From the NCBI GenBank assembly GCA_930367215.1, contig OV884060.1, positions 10,062,001 through 10,126,000 of the forward strand: a stretch of DNA of 64,000 nt, written 5' to 3'. Positions 47,430 through 59,235 of the stretch are shown piece by piece. Position 1 is the first letter of the stretch; the number at the start of each line of letters is the position of its first letter. Made by a program: the position numbers and the translations under genes. The notes under the pieces were generated by a model. That model saw nothing but the letters and a program-made list of their open reading frames with translations. It was not told the DNA's origin and ran no database searches. Source of the stretch: Pollenia angustigena. Its lineage: Eukaryota; Arthropoda; Insecta; Diptera; Polleniidae.

Positions 47430-48012
47430 AATTGACCTAGACCCGATAGACTTTGAATCACTTTCTGAGTTGATCTAACGATATCCGTCCATCCGTTCAG
47501 CTGGCAGGCTGTCGCAAGGACGAAGTCTAGTGAGAAGCGGTCCATAATTTCACATTGCCCCCATACGAACCTCTTTCCGGAATAGAGCCTTTGTTTCCAT
47601 AAACCTTTTTATTATGTTGGTTTTAGATTAAATTTGGTCCAAACTTATTTTATGTCAATTTAAAATATTTTAGCAAATTTTATTGAAATCGGTTCATATT
47701 AGACCATAGCTCCAATAATAATACTCCCGAAAATAGCTTTCAATGCCATAACTTCCTTATGAGTATTGGTTTTGCCTCGTAGGTCCAAAATTAGACATGG
47801 GTCCTAAAATCACTTAAAGGCAAACAAATCGTGTATAGATGAAGATATTTTTATAATAATCGGTACGAAGAAATTTTACATTAATCTTATACCATAGTTT
47901 TATTCTGGCGGGTTCATGGGTCTGATATAAGGTACACTTTCGAAAATGGCTTTTTAAATACTGGGGTGAAGGGTATCATACAGTCGGGCTTGACCGACTA
48001 TACTTTCTTACA
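47430..48012 (+). mobile_element. mini-me/DINE-like element, plus orientation
   Basis: It runs from TTGACCTAGACCCGATAGAC through CACTTTCTGAGTTGATCTAA, CGATATCCGTCCATCCG and GGCAGGCTG to GGTGAAGGGTATCATACAG, hairpin GTCGGGCTTGACCGAC, TTTCTTACA. Confidence 0.7.
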
Positions 48013-48051
48013 TATTTTTAGGTATGTTTGTAGAATTTAAATCTATATTTT

Positions 48052-48940
48052 ATGTATATAAAAAGAAGTGTACACTTTGATGTCACCACTAACTGCGAAA
48101 AAGGGTAGACCGATTTCAACAAAAACGCTAGGGTAGGTTGGGGATAGTCTGTAGATGGTTTATGTAAAGTTTGCATGAAATCGGCCCAGTGGTTCCGGAG
48201 ATATGGCATTTAGATTTTCCTATATATTCCCATACAAATATAAACAAAATGCCCTCCATTTTGAACTCCTTCGAAACGGCTTGACTGATTTTTATAAAAT
48301 TTTGTATGTGTTTTTGTTAGGTATGAGAATAGGTCGTAGAGTTTATTTTATATCGCTAGAGGGCGCAAAATAGGGCATAAGCTCTCCCTCCCTATATCTT
48401 CTTAGCTAATCAACCTGTTTTCTTAAAATTTGGCATGCAGGCACTGTAACATCTGAAAGAAAATAGGGAATAGGGCGTGAAATAGGGCAAGAGGAGTAAA
48501 AGCTCCCCCTCCCTATATCTGCTTTACAAATCGACCGATTTTCTTGAAATTTTGCAGGAAAATAGTGCAAAATCTGGAAAGAACTATTAAGGGCGTGAAA
48601 ATGGGCAATAGAGGTAAAAGCTCCCCCTCCCCAATCTTTTAAACTAATCAACCGGGTTTCTTAAAATTTGGCATGCAGACAATGTAACATCTGAAAGACA
48701 AAGAGCATGAAATAGGGCAAGAGGATTAAAAGCTCCCCCTCCGTATATCTTCTTAACTAATCAACTGATTTTCTTAAAATTTGGCGGGCAAATAGTGGAA
48801 AATCTGGAAAAAAGTAAAGCCTATAATTTGTATTATCTTCTTAACTAATCAACCGGTTTTCTTAAAATTTGGCATGCAGACACTGTAACATCTTAAAGAA
48901 ATAAGTTATATGGCAAAACAACGTTTGCCGGGCCAGCTAG
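48052..48940 (+). mobile_element. Helitron-like element ending CTAG, with alternating internal repeats
   Basis: It starts near TATATAAAAAGAAGTGTACA and ends CAACGTTTGCCGGGCCAGCT AG, with T following, a typical insect Helitron 3' end. Between 48380 and 48900, blocks starting with TCTTCTTAACTAATCAACCG recur every 90-119 bp. GGCATGCAG...CTGTAACATC (48424, 48660, 48862) alternates with GCA(A/G)GAAAATAGTG(C/G)AAAATC types (48543, 48772). The 63-81 aa minus frames here are by-products. Confidence 0.7.
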
Positions 48941-49020
48941 TAATTTTTATTTTTTTTTCTACATATATCAATTTATAAGTTTCATTATTTTTGTAAGTTT
49001 TAAAGATTTTTATTATATGA

Positions 49021-49698
49021 CTAGCATATACCCGCTTCTTCGTTAGCGTCTCCTTTTTCTTTGTGGACATATTTTTATTCCAAAGTTTATTTTTCTAGGT
49101 TTAAACTTGTTTAAATTCTAGCATTTACCCCGCTACTTTAGTAGAACCAAAAAGCTAAAAAAAATATAAAATTTCCCGTATTTTCTTTTTTGGGTACTAT
49201 ACTTTTCCCCCATTAAAGTATTAAAAATTTCAGTATTGGAGTGGCAGCCCATAATTTAGTACGAACATGTCATTGAATGGAGGAAAATGTTTTGTAAAAA
49301 AAAGTACCAAAAATAGTTACGATTTTCACCCCTTAAATGTTCCAATTGCGAAAAAGTACCAAATTCGTATACGTTTTTTTTTGATAAGTTTCGAATGTGG
49401 TATTAACTTTGTTTCTATGTTTATTGGTTCAAAAGATGGATGGGGTGGCAAAAAAGTACATACTAAAATTCAGATTTTACCCGTTTAATCCCTAAGAAGA
49501 AAAGAACAACGATAAGTATTACATTTATGTTGCATCTCTTTTAGTTTTGAAGATATGTATAATGTTACCGAATTTTCCCTTTTTTACCCTCTAAACATTC
49601 GAATTTCGAAAAGCGGTTTGGGCTGGGCGATGATGAATGAGTCAGTCAGGCAGTCACTCACGCAACTCTTTTCAATACATATATCGATTTTTATAAAA
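49021..49698 (-). mobile_element. Helitron-like element, minus orientation
   Basis: Read on the minus strand it starts near TATAAAAATCGATATATG, has GTGAGTGACTGCCTGACTGA and CGCCCAGCCCAAACC, and ends GCGGGTATATGCTAG with T beyond. The stretch at 49170-49250 matches 9740-9810 inverted, so it belongs with the 9588 element. The 73-aa plus frame at 49267 is not recognised. Confidence 0.65.
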
Positions 49699-52600
49699 GT
49701 AAGAAGTTTTTTTAGCGATTAATTTTATTTGAAATTAAAATCTTTTATGACAAAATTTATTAAAAACAAAAAAAAAAAAAAAAAACAAAGTGTGTTATTG
49801 TTTGATTTCTTCTATTTTTGAAAAAACTTTAAATTAATTTTGTAATCTAGAAAATTTTATATTTTTAAAAATTTGCTTTTTTTTGCAAAAGTTAAAATTT
49901 AAAAAATAAATTTATGATTTTTTCTAGTAGTTTTAATTTTTGTTTTGAATTTTAATTTTTGATCATGAAAAAAGATTGCCATGGTATCGTAATTTTCCCT
50001 AAAATTCTCAATTGTCTTGCAAATTTATCCATAGACACTTCAGTTTGGAAAATACAACCAATAAGACACAATAGAACACTTTATGAATTGCCTACATTTA
50101 CTCATTTAAATTTTAGTCTACTTACATTATTTATGAAATTTACAAAAAATTGTATGCACTCGTATTGAATTTAGTTAACGGATAATACGATTATAAGATC
50201 ACGTTTGCCATAATCTTAAATTACGTGACGTACATTAGTTCACGTATTTTATAATCCGTACAATATTTTTTACGTGGCGAGCTTTACGTTCAAGTTCCTT
50301 TTTTTTTTGTTTATAGTTTAAATAAATTGTTTGCCTCAAAAAATGTTTAAAACATATTTTTTTATGAAACTGGTTATTCAAGAAGTTTTCCTTCATATTG
50401 ATTCACTTTTTTTTTTAAAAGGCACTCTTTTCTTAAACGGAACTCTTTATTTTAAAGGGTCCTTTTTTAAAAAACAATTTTTTTTTTATTTATTTACCCC
50501 CCATATCCATAAAAAAATTTTTATTTAATAGAAGTTTATTAATTAGATTTCCATAGCGAATTCGTTTAACCTGAAAAATTTTTTTGAATAAGGCCTTTAA
50601 TATTAACATGCTTTTTAAATCTTTAAAAAATGTACTCCCTTGAAAGTTAGTAATTAAGAAGGAAAGTTTTTTAAAAGATACTTTTTCTTTAAAAGGGGTG
50701 TTTTTGGCTTCACTTCCACAAAAAGTACAGATATTTTTATGAGAAAAAAAGAAATAATTAAAAAAGTAGTTGGTCACACTGTTTTCTTTTTTTAAGAGTA
50801 AAGAAACACATCCATCATATATGAGTTTATAAAAAAATATTATGGCAAAAAGCTGTTTTTAAAAAAATCAAGTTAATAAAGAAAACTTTATGCAGCTTTA
50901 AAAAAATTTCTCAAAAAACTTCACTTCAGTAAAATAAATTGCCAGGATTTTGTGTTAAAAACCACTTCTTTCTGCAAAAAAAAAACCTATGAACGTGTGT
51001 AAAAATTTGCTACAAATTATGCCATTATATAGTATAAAGAGAAAAAAGGATTTCAAAAGTATAACTTAAGTGGCATTTGTAAGTCAAAAAGCAAAGTATA
51101 CTTTTAGGTGTTAAAGTTAAATTAACCTTAAATAAATGAGTATTTTATGAGCAAAATACTCTTGAGGTGATGCTTTTTAACGTATAACAAGCAAAGAGTT
51201 ACAAAGTAAATGTTTGACTATCTATTTAACTCTGATGACAGACATCAATTGTTTATAGCCCGATTAAGCAGGAGAAGAGAAAATGCAAAAGATATCTTTA
51301 AGCTAGTTAAACGTTTTCAAAAGGTTATAAAATTGTATTTAAACGTTGCTTTATTAACCAAAAATTTATTAAATACTTATTTCCGTATCGTTACCCTTTT
51401 GCACCCCTGATTAACACACACACACACAGACAATAACACTTTTGTTTGTTTCTATTTATCGTTTTCGTTTTTGCAGATAAAACTTACTTACTTTTCTTAT
51501 AGTTGTTGTTTTTGTTTTGTTGTTGTTGTGTATTTCGTTAAGCACAAAAAAGGGTAAAAAGATATAAAAAAAGTACCTTAAACCTCTATACATATAAATT
51601 TCCTAAGGAATTTGACAAAAAAAAACTAAAACAACAACAACAAAAAAAGATTAAACGCAATCAAGCTAAAAAATACAGCATAAAGTTTTTGCAACGCATT
51701 TGTTAACTAACTACAATAAAACTTGTATGGATGGAGGGGGAAAAATGGCCAAAATTGGTCGTGAGGTAAAACAAAACTCATTCCTTTGAATTTTGTTGCA
51801 TCTGCGAAATAAAAAAAGGAAAGAAAAAAAAAAAATAACTAAAACGTACTGAAAGTTTTTTTGTTTTTTTTTTTTAGTTTAAAGGGGGTAAACAGAAGAA
51901 CTTTACAAAGACTTTTACAACCTTTCAAGCCACAATTGTAGAAAAGCAACATCTAGCAACAAAAAGATGGCAACAATAATAAACGGTAATTTTAAGGCAA
52001 AAGTTTACAACAAAATCAACACGCGTATAATTAAATAACACTCGTTGGTTGCTTGTTAAAAAAAATAAACGTATTTTTTGTTTTATCAAAAAAAAAAAAA
52101 AAAAATAAGTTTTAGAAATTTTGGTACCTTGAAAGTTTTTATAAAAGAAAGTTACTTTTCAATAGACAATAGTGAAAGTCTTATTCTACTATTTTCTTAA
52201 ATAATAATTTGTTGTATAGTTTAGCTCTTTTTTTAGGTTTTGGATCCTTATGAGCCCAATAGGCGCTCAACCGATTTTCGTCAGTTAATTAATATCTGCC
52301 CCCAGAAAATATGACCCCAAAATTAAAATTAAAATTGACCACAAATTTAGGGCTATTATTCATAATGCAATATGACCCAATTTTTTTTGGTGAAAAAATT
52401 AAAAACTAGCCCTAAAAAACATAAATTGAAATGTGACACTAAATTTCGGGTATTCTATGAATTTTTACCCGAAAAAAGTTAAAATTATGCCCGAAACTAA
52501 AAATCCCGAATTCAAAATACCGAATTTCAAAATCCTGAATTTAATATCTCGAATAATTGTGCAGTTTTGGTTATAAAGGTTTCGTATCATTGTGGGCCCA

Positions 52601-52744
52601 ATCGGCGTTGGAAGGATTTTCGTCAGTTAGTTGAAACAAATTTCCCGAAGTCTGCAGTCATGTTTCGGAACAATATGTCACATAGAACTACATATTGTAA
52701 ATATATTAAAGAGATTTGTTACTGAAATTCTGATAAATCGATTA
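49699..52744. other. AT-rich spacer
   Basis: No gene recognised. Poly(A) near 49769-49788 and 52087-52104. At 52290-52560, repeated ATATGACCC / AAATCCCGAATT phrases resemble the subterminal repeats of the CCCC-rich element at 25067 and the CCCGAAT-rich hAT at 56650, but ends are not visible. Confidence 0.45.
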
Positions 52745-52752
52745 GTATACAG

Positions 52753-53665
52753 TAGTGCTGGGAAACTATCGATAGTACTATCGATATTTTAAGAATATCG
52801 ATATTGTTATTTATAATACAGCTATGAAAACATGTAACAGCAGCTATAATCACCGAAATGACAAATGTTTTAGCAATGTTGTAAAATCAATACCACCTGT
52901 TTAAAAACGGCTTAATGTAGAAACTCAATCAAAATACTCATCCAGCATTGTGGTAGTATTAGTGAAAAGGTGTTCGTATGTGTGACATGCTGCATGGAAA
53001 ATCAAAAAATGTAGATAAGACGGCGAATATTACGTACAGCACACGTTTACGAGTGTATTCGCCTGCATGGCAAGCATTTATGGTTTTCTTTTCTAATAAA
53101 TCTTTAAGTACTTTTTTGAGACTACATGCTGCATACGTATGTAGCAAGTTCTTAATCGGGCTTTATTTCGTTATTTTATTCAATTATTGAAAGCCATTTT
53201 AATTTTTATAAAAATTTAATACTAGAAACAATAATTGTTAACTGACACCCAAGGCGAATTCATTTTTCAGTTGGCGTTGAAAGCACAGCTGTGCTACTTT
53301 TTTTTAAATTAGAGAGAGGAATGTCAAAAGTTACTTTTGTTTTTGACTTATCGGCCAACGAAAGCAGCAACAAAATACATTGTTGTGTTTTCGGTGTTGT
53401 AGTATCGACACCACCGTTTACATGAATTCGTCTTGCTGACACCAGCACAATTTTTCAAAAACTTTCATCTAAAAAAATACATACAAATCTATTACCTACT
53501 TAAAAAAATATAAGTTTATATACTTTCAATTAAGTGATAAAAGCAACGAACTGTAGTCTGTTGAAAAATTAGTTAAAGTTTTCATACTCAAGTACAAACA
53601 TTTAGTCGATAGTATCGATAGTGAAATCTGAACTATCGATAAATATCGATAGTATCCAAGCACTA
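52753..53665. mobile_element. Non-autonomous hAT element, 913 bp, TSD GTATACAG
   Basis: Left TAGTGCTGGGAAACTATCGA is the near inverse of the right end (TCGATAGTATCCAAGCACTA). The exact 8-bp GTATACAG flanks at 52745-52752 and 53666-53673. Both ends contain several TATCGATA copies. The interior (60-70 aa frames on both strands) shows no transposase motif. Confidence 0.9.
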
Positions 53666-53673
53666 GTATACAG

Positions 53674-54547
53674 TGTAAGCTCCCTTAACATACACATCCT
53701 AAGGCGGACTTTCAACGGACTCTGTTCCCTGATCCCGGCAGCGTTGAAAAGTTGAGTTCTTTTGAGAGAAAATTTTCCTTGTACGGACATATTTATTGGT
53801 CCCTTTGGTGTTCGGTCATGAGAGATTTCATATGCAGTGAAATCTAATATAAATATGTAGGGGATATTTTTTTAGAGGCTAATAAGTTTTTTTTTTTAAA
53901 TAAAACACAGCAAATTCAATGGGATGATTAAAATTTTTACTTTATAAGATCAAAAATTGTATGGCATTTAATGTTTTAAAATATTTTTTGGCATATGGTC
54001 TCCGCGACAGCGCCTTACCAAGTAAAAAATGTGCTCCAAAAGGAGCAGGTTTTGTATATGAATTCATACCTCAAATCGCTTCAAACCTGCTGATAAGATG
54101 CCTGATTTGGAGGACTATATTCTGCTGACAATAAGCGCTTCTTTTAATACGCAAACAAAGCACTCCTAAAGTGCTTTTTTAAGGGCTACCTATATGAACA
54201 TATTCATTAATGTTTTGCTTTTACTTGTTTAATTGCCTTTTTTCAATCATTTTCGTAAACCATAATTTTTATTTTTTTCGCTTTAAAACAGTGAAGGGCA
54301 CATTTGCAAATCCCATGTACGCGTGCATAGGAATAAAAATGCTGCTTGTGTGACGTCGACATATGTACACTATAAACTTCTGTGTGTGGTCTGTGACAGT
54401 GTACGTCCGGCTGCTGCTTTGTTGTTATTTCGCTTACACAAGCATAAATGTGATAGTAGTGTGCCCTTCACTGCTTTAAAAGCTTCTTCGTTGTCAGCAC
54501 TAAAACAGCAGATTTTTGGTATATTTCATTCTTTATCATTTACCGCT
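53674..54547. other. Spacer, possibly an older element
   Basis: Repeated GCGCTTC / AGTGCTTTTTT phrases near 54130-54180 and again at 56325-56360 beyond the next hAT suggest the hAT inserted into an older repeat (CCAAGTAAAAAATG at 54018; the near inverse TTTTTTTTACTGGG at 56380). Ends are too weak to call. Confidence 0.35.
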
Positions 54548-54555
54548 GTATAAAA

Positions 54556-56310
54556 CAGTGATGCCAACTTTTTGAGAGCAAAAAGCACTTTAAAATTTAA
54601 AAAAAGCACCGAAAAGCACTATTTCGAACAAAAAAAAAGCGTTAAAAAGCACTAAGCTATTTTTACAATGTAATTAAACACAAAACAAGTTGCATTCGGC
54701 TGTGTAAAATATGACATACCTCCATATTTACATTCGTATATAAACATTTTTAAATGTACTGGTATATCTTCAATAAAAATATCATCCAAACCACTTGTAT
54801 CAGCTGAGTTTGAATTGGCCATAAAACAGTTTCAAAGTAATACAGTGCGAACTCGATTTTCGTAACTGGAAAAAATCGCACCTGTTGCAATTACCGAAAA
54901 TTTGCAATGACCGACCATTCTTTATTTTAATAAAAAACCTTATATTTCATCGTTTAAATAATTCTATATTAAAATAGTGCAAAGTTTAATAAAACTTTTG
55001 GCGTATGATATTGTCCAATTATTTTAACCTATGTACGCTTCTGAATGAAGAACATACATAAGGTGCAAAATAGAAAAACATATATGTTTGTATTCTGATA
55101 CTTAGTCAACCTTTTTGCAAAAGCACTAGAGGTAGAAGTGTACAACACGCGGTTAATCGGAGACGAGTGTCGTGTGTTTGAAAACTATAGCGCATGAAAA
55201 ATGGCAGGTTACACAACGCTCGTTATAAAAGCATTTTCTGTCAGCTGTTTTTAATTTATTAAACACTTTGCTTATATCAAGTTTCGGTCCTTTTTTTGTT
55301 TTTAAATTTTTCCGTCCTTTTTCTATTTTTAAAACAGTGTCTACATCTTTAAAAAATGTTTACTGAAAACAAATACATCATTTTTATTACGATTGTTTAA
55401 TATGTTGACAACGCTAAAAAGTGTGACATTTTGTAAAATTTCCAAATTGGTAGGAAGCCTAGCTCTAACCTCGTAAATAATCTATCTTTTATCACTTTTT
55501 TATCATTTGAAATCTAAAAATCTTTGCGGGCCTTCTTAAAATTGTACCCCAAATAGCAAATATCATCTAATAGCCTTTCTACACTGATCAACATCTAACA
55601 TCTACCATCAATTTCCCACCATTTGCGAAGATGTTAACATCTTTCCATAAGAAATACATAGGGCTAAAAAACAACATCTTTCACATCTTTAAAAGATGTT
55701 CCTATCTCATTTTATTCCACTCTACATCTTTCGATTATTTTAGTGTCATCACTATAAAAGTGTCAATAAGTTCTATTATTATTGTGGCATCACTGATAAA
55801 ATGGAAGTTGCTTTGAAAGCAGCGTTACCATTTGTCAAGTTTTATATCTTAATGCAATGTTTTTTTGTTAAGTATTTTTTATATTTTTAAACAAATTGAA
55901 CTTCAAATACATTTTTGAGTTTTCTTTTTAAATGTTGGCACTTTTGTGAGAAAAAAACATTTTTAATTTAATAAATTTTTTTTTTCAAATATGGTGACAT
56001 TTTTGTTTGATGGCAGATGTTAGATGTGAGCAATGTAAACGAGTGTTTCACATTTTCTACATCTTTGATGGTAGATGTTAGATGTTGATCAGTGTAAAAA
56101 CCCTATAAGTCATCCTCTTTATAATCAAAGTTTTGAAAAATTATAGAAAAAAAATAAAAATTGTAAAAAGCACTAAAGGCACTAACGAAAAATTTAAAAA
56201 GCACCAAGTTAGTGCTTTTTCTTAGTTTGGCACTAAGGATAAAATTTTGGCGTTTTGAGGCATCAAAAAGCACCATAAATAGTGCCAAAAGCACTAAGTT
56301 GGCATCGCTG
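54556..56310. mobile_element. Non-autonomous hAT element, 1.76 kb, TSD GTATAAAA
   Basis: Left CAGTGATGCCAACTT is the near inverse of the right end (AAGTTGGCATCGCTG). The exact 8-bp GTATAAAA lies at 54548-54555 and 56311-56318. Subterminal AAAAAGCACTAA repeats are present at both ends. It contains a single pogo-like terminus (TACAGTGCGAACTCGATTTT, 54841) and a nested TIR element at 55573. No transposase frame survives. Confidence 0.9.
55573..56103. mobile_element. Nested TIR element, 531 bp, likely TA target
   Basis: Left TACACTGATCAACATCTAAC then ATCTACCATCAA is exactly inverted near the right end (GATGTTAGATGTTGATCAGT), over about 30 bp. The outermost bases GCCTTTC / GGGTTTT are less alike. 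TA is present on both sides (55571-55572, 56104-56105). Internal GATGTTAACATC and AAGATGT repeats occur. Confidence 0.8.
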
Positions 56311-56649
56311 GTATAAAAGCTCTTTTATTGAAGCGCTCAATAATGCGCTTTTTTTCTTAAGTGCTTCAAAAAACCGAAATTTTTTTTACTGGGAATGAAC
56401 GCCTTTTGAAATTGCATTAAAACCTTATTTTTTTGGATGGTCAGAAATTGCCCCATATCGCCTCTCGTGGTCCTATGATTTAAATTTCACAACAAACGGT
56501 TTGATAGTTTCTGAGAGGCAGAATTTGCCCCCAAAGACCCTATTCCTGAAAACAGCTTGCATAGGTTTAGGGGCTATATGAAATTATAGTCCGATTCGCT
56601 CCATTTTCAATAGCTTGGTCCTTGTACCAAATAGAGTCTTTGTGCCAAA

Positions 56650-57848
56650 TAGGGATGCCAATCCCGAAATCCCGATCCCGAAAATCCCGGGATTTTCGGG
56701 ATTCAACAAATCCCGAATCCCGGGATTTAAATTTTGTAATCCCGGAATTTTCGGGACTAAGTATATCCCGAAATTGTTAACAAAACTTACTTGCTTTACC
56801 TTTTTTTATAAAAAGAAATGCATCATTACATTCCCCCTTAAGAGCATAGGGAACAAAATACTGATCTTTAATATTTACTTGATTATTTCTGTTCATACTG
56901 TCATTGAAAACGAAACAAAAAAGTTAAACTTTGTTTGTTTTAAGCTAGTTCAACAATTATAAAGAAATTTGAATGAGAAGTGAAGAAAATAATTAAAAAA
57001 GAAAATAAATAAAGAAAAAATGTCTTTTGAAATGCACAAAACATTCCAAAGGGAACCAAATTCTACATTAAAACTTTACTCTTCTCAGGGTTAGAATTAT
57101 AGAAGTGTTGTACTAGAGTAGGCATAGGAACTAGGGCAATTTATGGAGCGATTTTACAAAATTAAGTAGTGTATTTTAAACACTACACAATGCCTAGCAC
57201 TTTTTGGTGGGTATAAAAATGTTTTTTTGTTAAAAGAAGATTTTTGTGGTTAACTAAATAAATTTATTTTGATAATTAATTTCGAATTCAAATTTGCATT
57301 ATTGATTCTAATTTACTTAATAAAAATTTTAAAAGAATCTTAAAATAAATCAATTACCTACAAGTTTGCTCTTTTCAATTACAATATTTAATTTTTTTTA
57401 ATAAATTTGGATCAACTGAGGTAATTGAATAAAATATAAAGTTTATAGTAATTATATTTTAGTTGAATCAATTAACAGATTGTTAGAAATCGTACGTTGT
57501 TTTTTTTTATCATATTTTTTATTAAATCAATCATAAATTAAGAAAAACATCTCAATTTTAAATGTTAGTAATAAATATAACATTATCTTTAACTTTAAAA
57601 TAACAAATTAATATAAAACTTTTGCTTGTAAACCGCTTTTAAAGCCGTTTTTTTTTAAATAAATATCTATAAAAGCATTTATCTTCTAATTTTCAAAAAT
57701 CCCGAATCCCGAAAAATCCCGATATCCCGGAAAATCCCGGGATCCCGTAAAATCCCGGGATCCCGAAAAATCCCGGAATCCCGGGATTTGATTTTTTGAA
57801 ATCCCGAATCCCGGGATTTGCGAAAACCAGTCCCGATTGGCATCCCTA
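56650..57848. mobile_element. Non-autonomous hAT element, 1.2 kb, TSD GTGCCAAA
   Basis: Left TAGGGATGCCAATC is the exact inverse of the right end GATTGGCATCCCTA, and GTGCCAAA is duplicated at 56642-56649 and 57849-57856. Both ends are packed with AATCCCGGGATTT repeats (56662-56770, 57697-57830). The 115-aa frame 56615-56962 reads through these repeats and the flanking mini-me and is not a gene. Confidence 0.93.
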
Positions 57849-57911
57849 GTGCCAAATTTCATCAAATTACCTTTAAAAGTGCGACCTGTACTTTGCGCAC
57901 AAATTTACATG

Positions 57912-58149
57912 CACAGAAAAAATTTGCACTAGTAAAAGCATTAATCAGAAATAAAATCATAAAATAAAACTAATCAGAAATAAAATCAGTTTTTATTAAA
58001 AATGTAATCAAGTGAATAAAACGGTTAATCAAGTGAATTAAACGTTTATTCAAGTGTATTAAACGTTGAATTTAACGTGATTAAATTTTGAATTAAAATT
58101 TGTTTTATTTTTGATTAATGCTTTTATTGGTGCAAAATTTTTTTCTGTG
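57912..58149. mobile_element. TIR element, 238 bp, likely 2-bp TSD TG
   Basis: Left CACAGAAAAAATTTGCAC and AAAAGCATTAATCAGAAATA are the inverse of the right end (TTTTTGATTAATGCTTTTAT, GGTGCAAAATTTTTTTCTGTG). It interrupts ACATGGACAGCC, which is intact in the copy at about 2378-2392, so the duplication is TG. Internal TTAATCAAGTGAATTAAACG repeats match 32800-33097. Confidence 0.85.
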
Positions 58150-58255
58150 TGGACAGCCGGAAGGTCAGTCATCCTAAGATCACTTTCTGAGTCGATCGGT
58201 ATACTTAAAGGTAGGACCAATGTGTTACATCCACCAGCACAAATGCGGTTAATTA

Positions 58256-59235
58256 CAAATTATTTAAAAAAAAAAATGAAAAGTTTACCCTAAATATTTG
58301 CCGAAGGAGTAATGACCCATTTTTTTACATACATACTCACAATGTATGTGATTGTGCAAAAAAAACTTGATTTAAAAAAGTTTGTTTATGTATTTTTAAA
58401 AGAAAATACAATATAATAGTCTGGTAGTGTATAAAGTCATTTCTGAAAAATTGAAGGAATAGAACTATTACAAAAGCTTTATAAAATACATAACAGAAAT
58501 TTAGCTCATAGAATAAATTCGAAAAACTAAAAATGTTGAATATTTTTAATATTTTTATTTTAACACAATTTTTGATTTAAATTGCAAAATCAACAACAAA
58601 TAGATTTAAATACGGAGCAGTGAGACTGTACAAGTGCTGGGCATACATTTTCCCGATTGCAGTCTGACTGTGTATAATGAACAAATGAATGAAGTAAAAT
58701 GTTTATAAATACAATTGCATTTTAAATAAAACAATAAAATCATATTAAAATATAACAATAGCAATAACAGCAACAGCAAAAACAACTACTCCAAGTGCAC
58801 AAATCCATAAACAAACAAATATTCACACAAAAAAACACACCAATACACAACATCATACACTTAACGATCAAACGCTCCGAGGCACAACAATACAAATTAA
58901 GCCATGCAACGTGCCTCCGACAAAATAAATGGCATTATAGAAATTTTAGTTAGCACAGTTAATGGATAAAAACCAGTCGTACTCAGGCTTTTTGAAACTA
59001 TTTTTTTTAATTTGTTTTGTTCTGAATTTTTTATAAAGAAAAGCACGAGTTTTAATTTAACAAAAAATATTTACAAAATGTTAGTTTGCATCTCTACAGG
59101 TGTTATACGCATCAATATTGAATTTCATAATAAATAAAAAAAAAAAAAAAAATAAAATAGTTGACAAAAAGGTAATTGAACTTTTGAATTTACACAAAAA
59201 CTCCAGGTGAAGTACTTGCAAATTGTGGAAATCGG
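58256..59235. other. AT-rich spacer
   Basis: No gene recognised. Confidence 0.5.

Larger units (their letters stand above)
56403..58255 (-). mobile_element. mini-me/DINE-like copy split by two insertions
   Basis: Pieces at 56440-56649, 57857-57911 and 58150-58255 join into one inverted mini-me copy: TTGATAGTTTCTGAGAGGCA, AGCTTGGTCCTTGTACCAAA, TTTCATCAAATTACC, CTTTGCGCACAAATTTACAT, GGACAGCC, CACTTTCTGAGTCGATCGGT and GTGTTACATCCACCAGCACA. The order matches 1853-2538. The interruptions are the hAT at 56650 and the TIR element at 57912. Confidence 0.8.

Noticed and set aside
50170..50280. Possible palindrome ACGGATAATACG ... ATAATCCGTA with ACGTGACGTAC inside
   Set aside because: Arms need large gaps to align and no duplicated target is seen.
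54841..54900. pogo-like terminus TACAGTGCGAACTCGATTTT as a full element
   Set aside because: No inverted partner found downstream; only one end present.
54014..56395. Larger element surrounding the 54556 hAT (CCAAGTAAAAAATG and its inverse)
   Set aside because: The terminal match is short and A-rich, and no target duplication was found.
56615..56962. 115-aa frame with Pro/Gly/Ile repeats
   Set aside because: Spans a mini-me fragment and the CCCGGGATT subterminal repeats of a hAT element.
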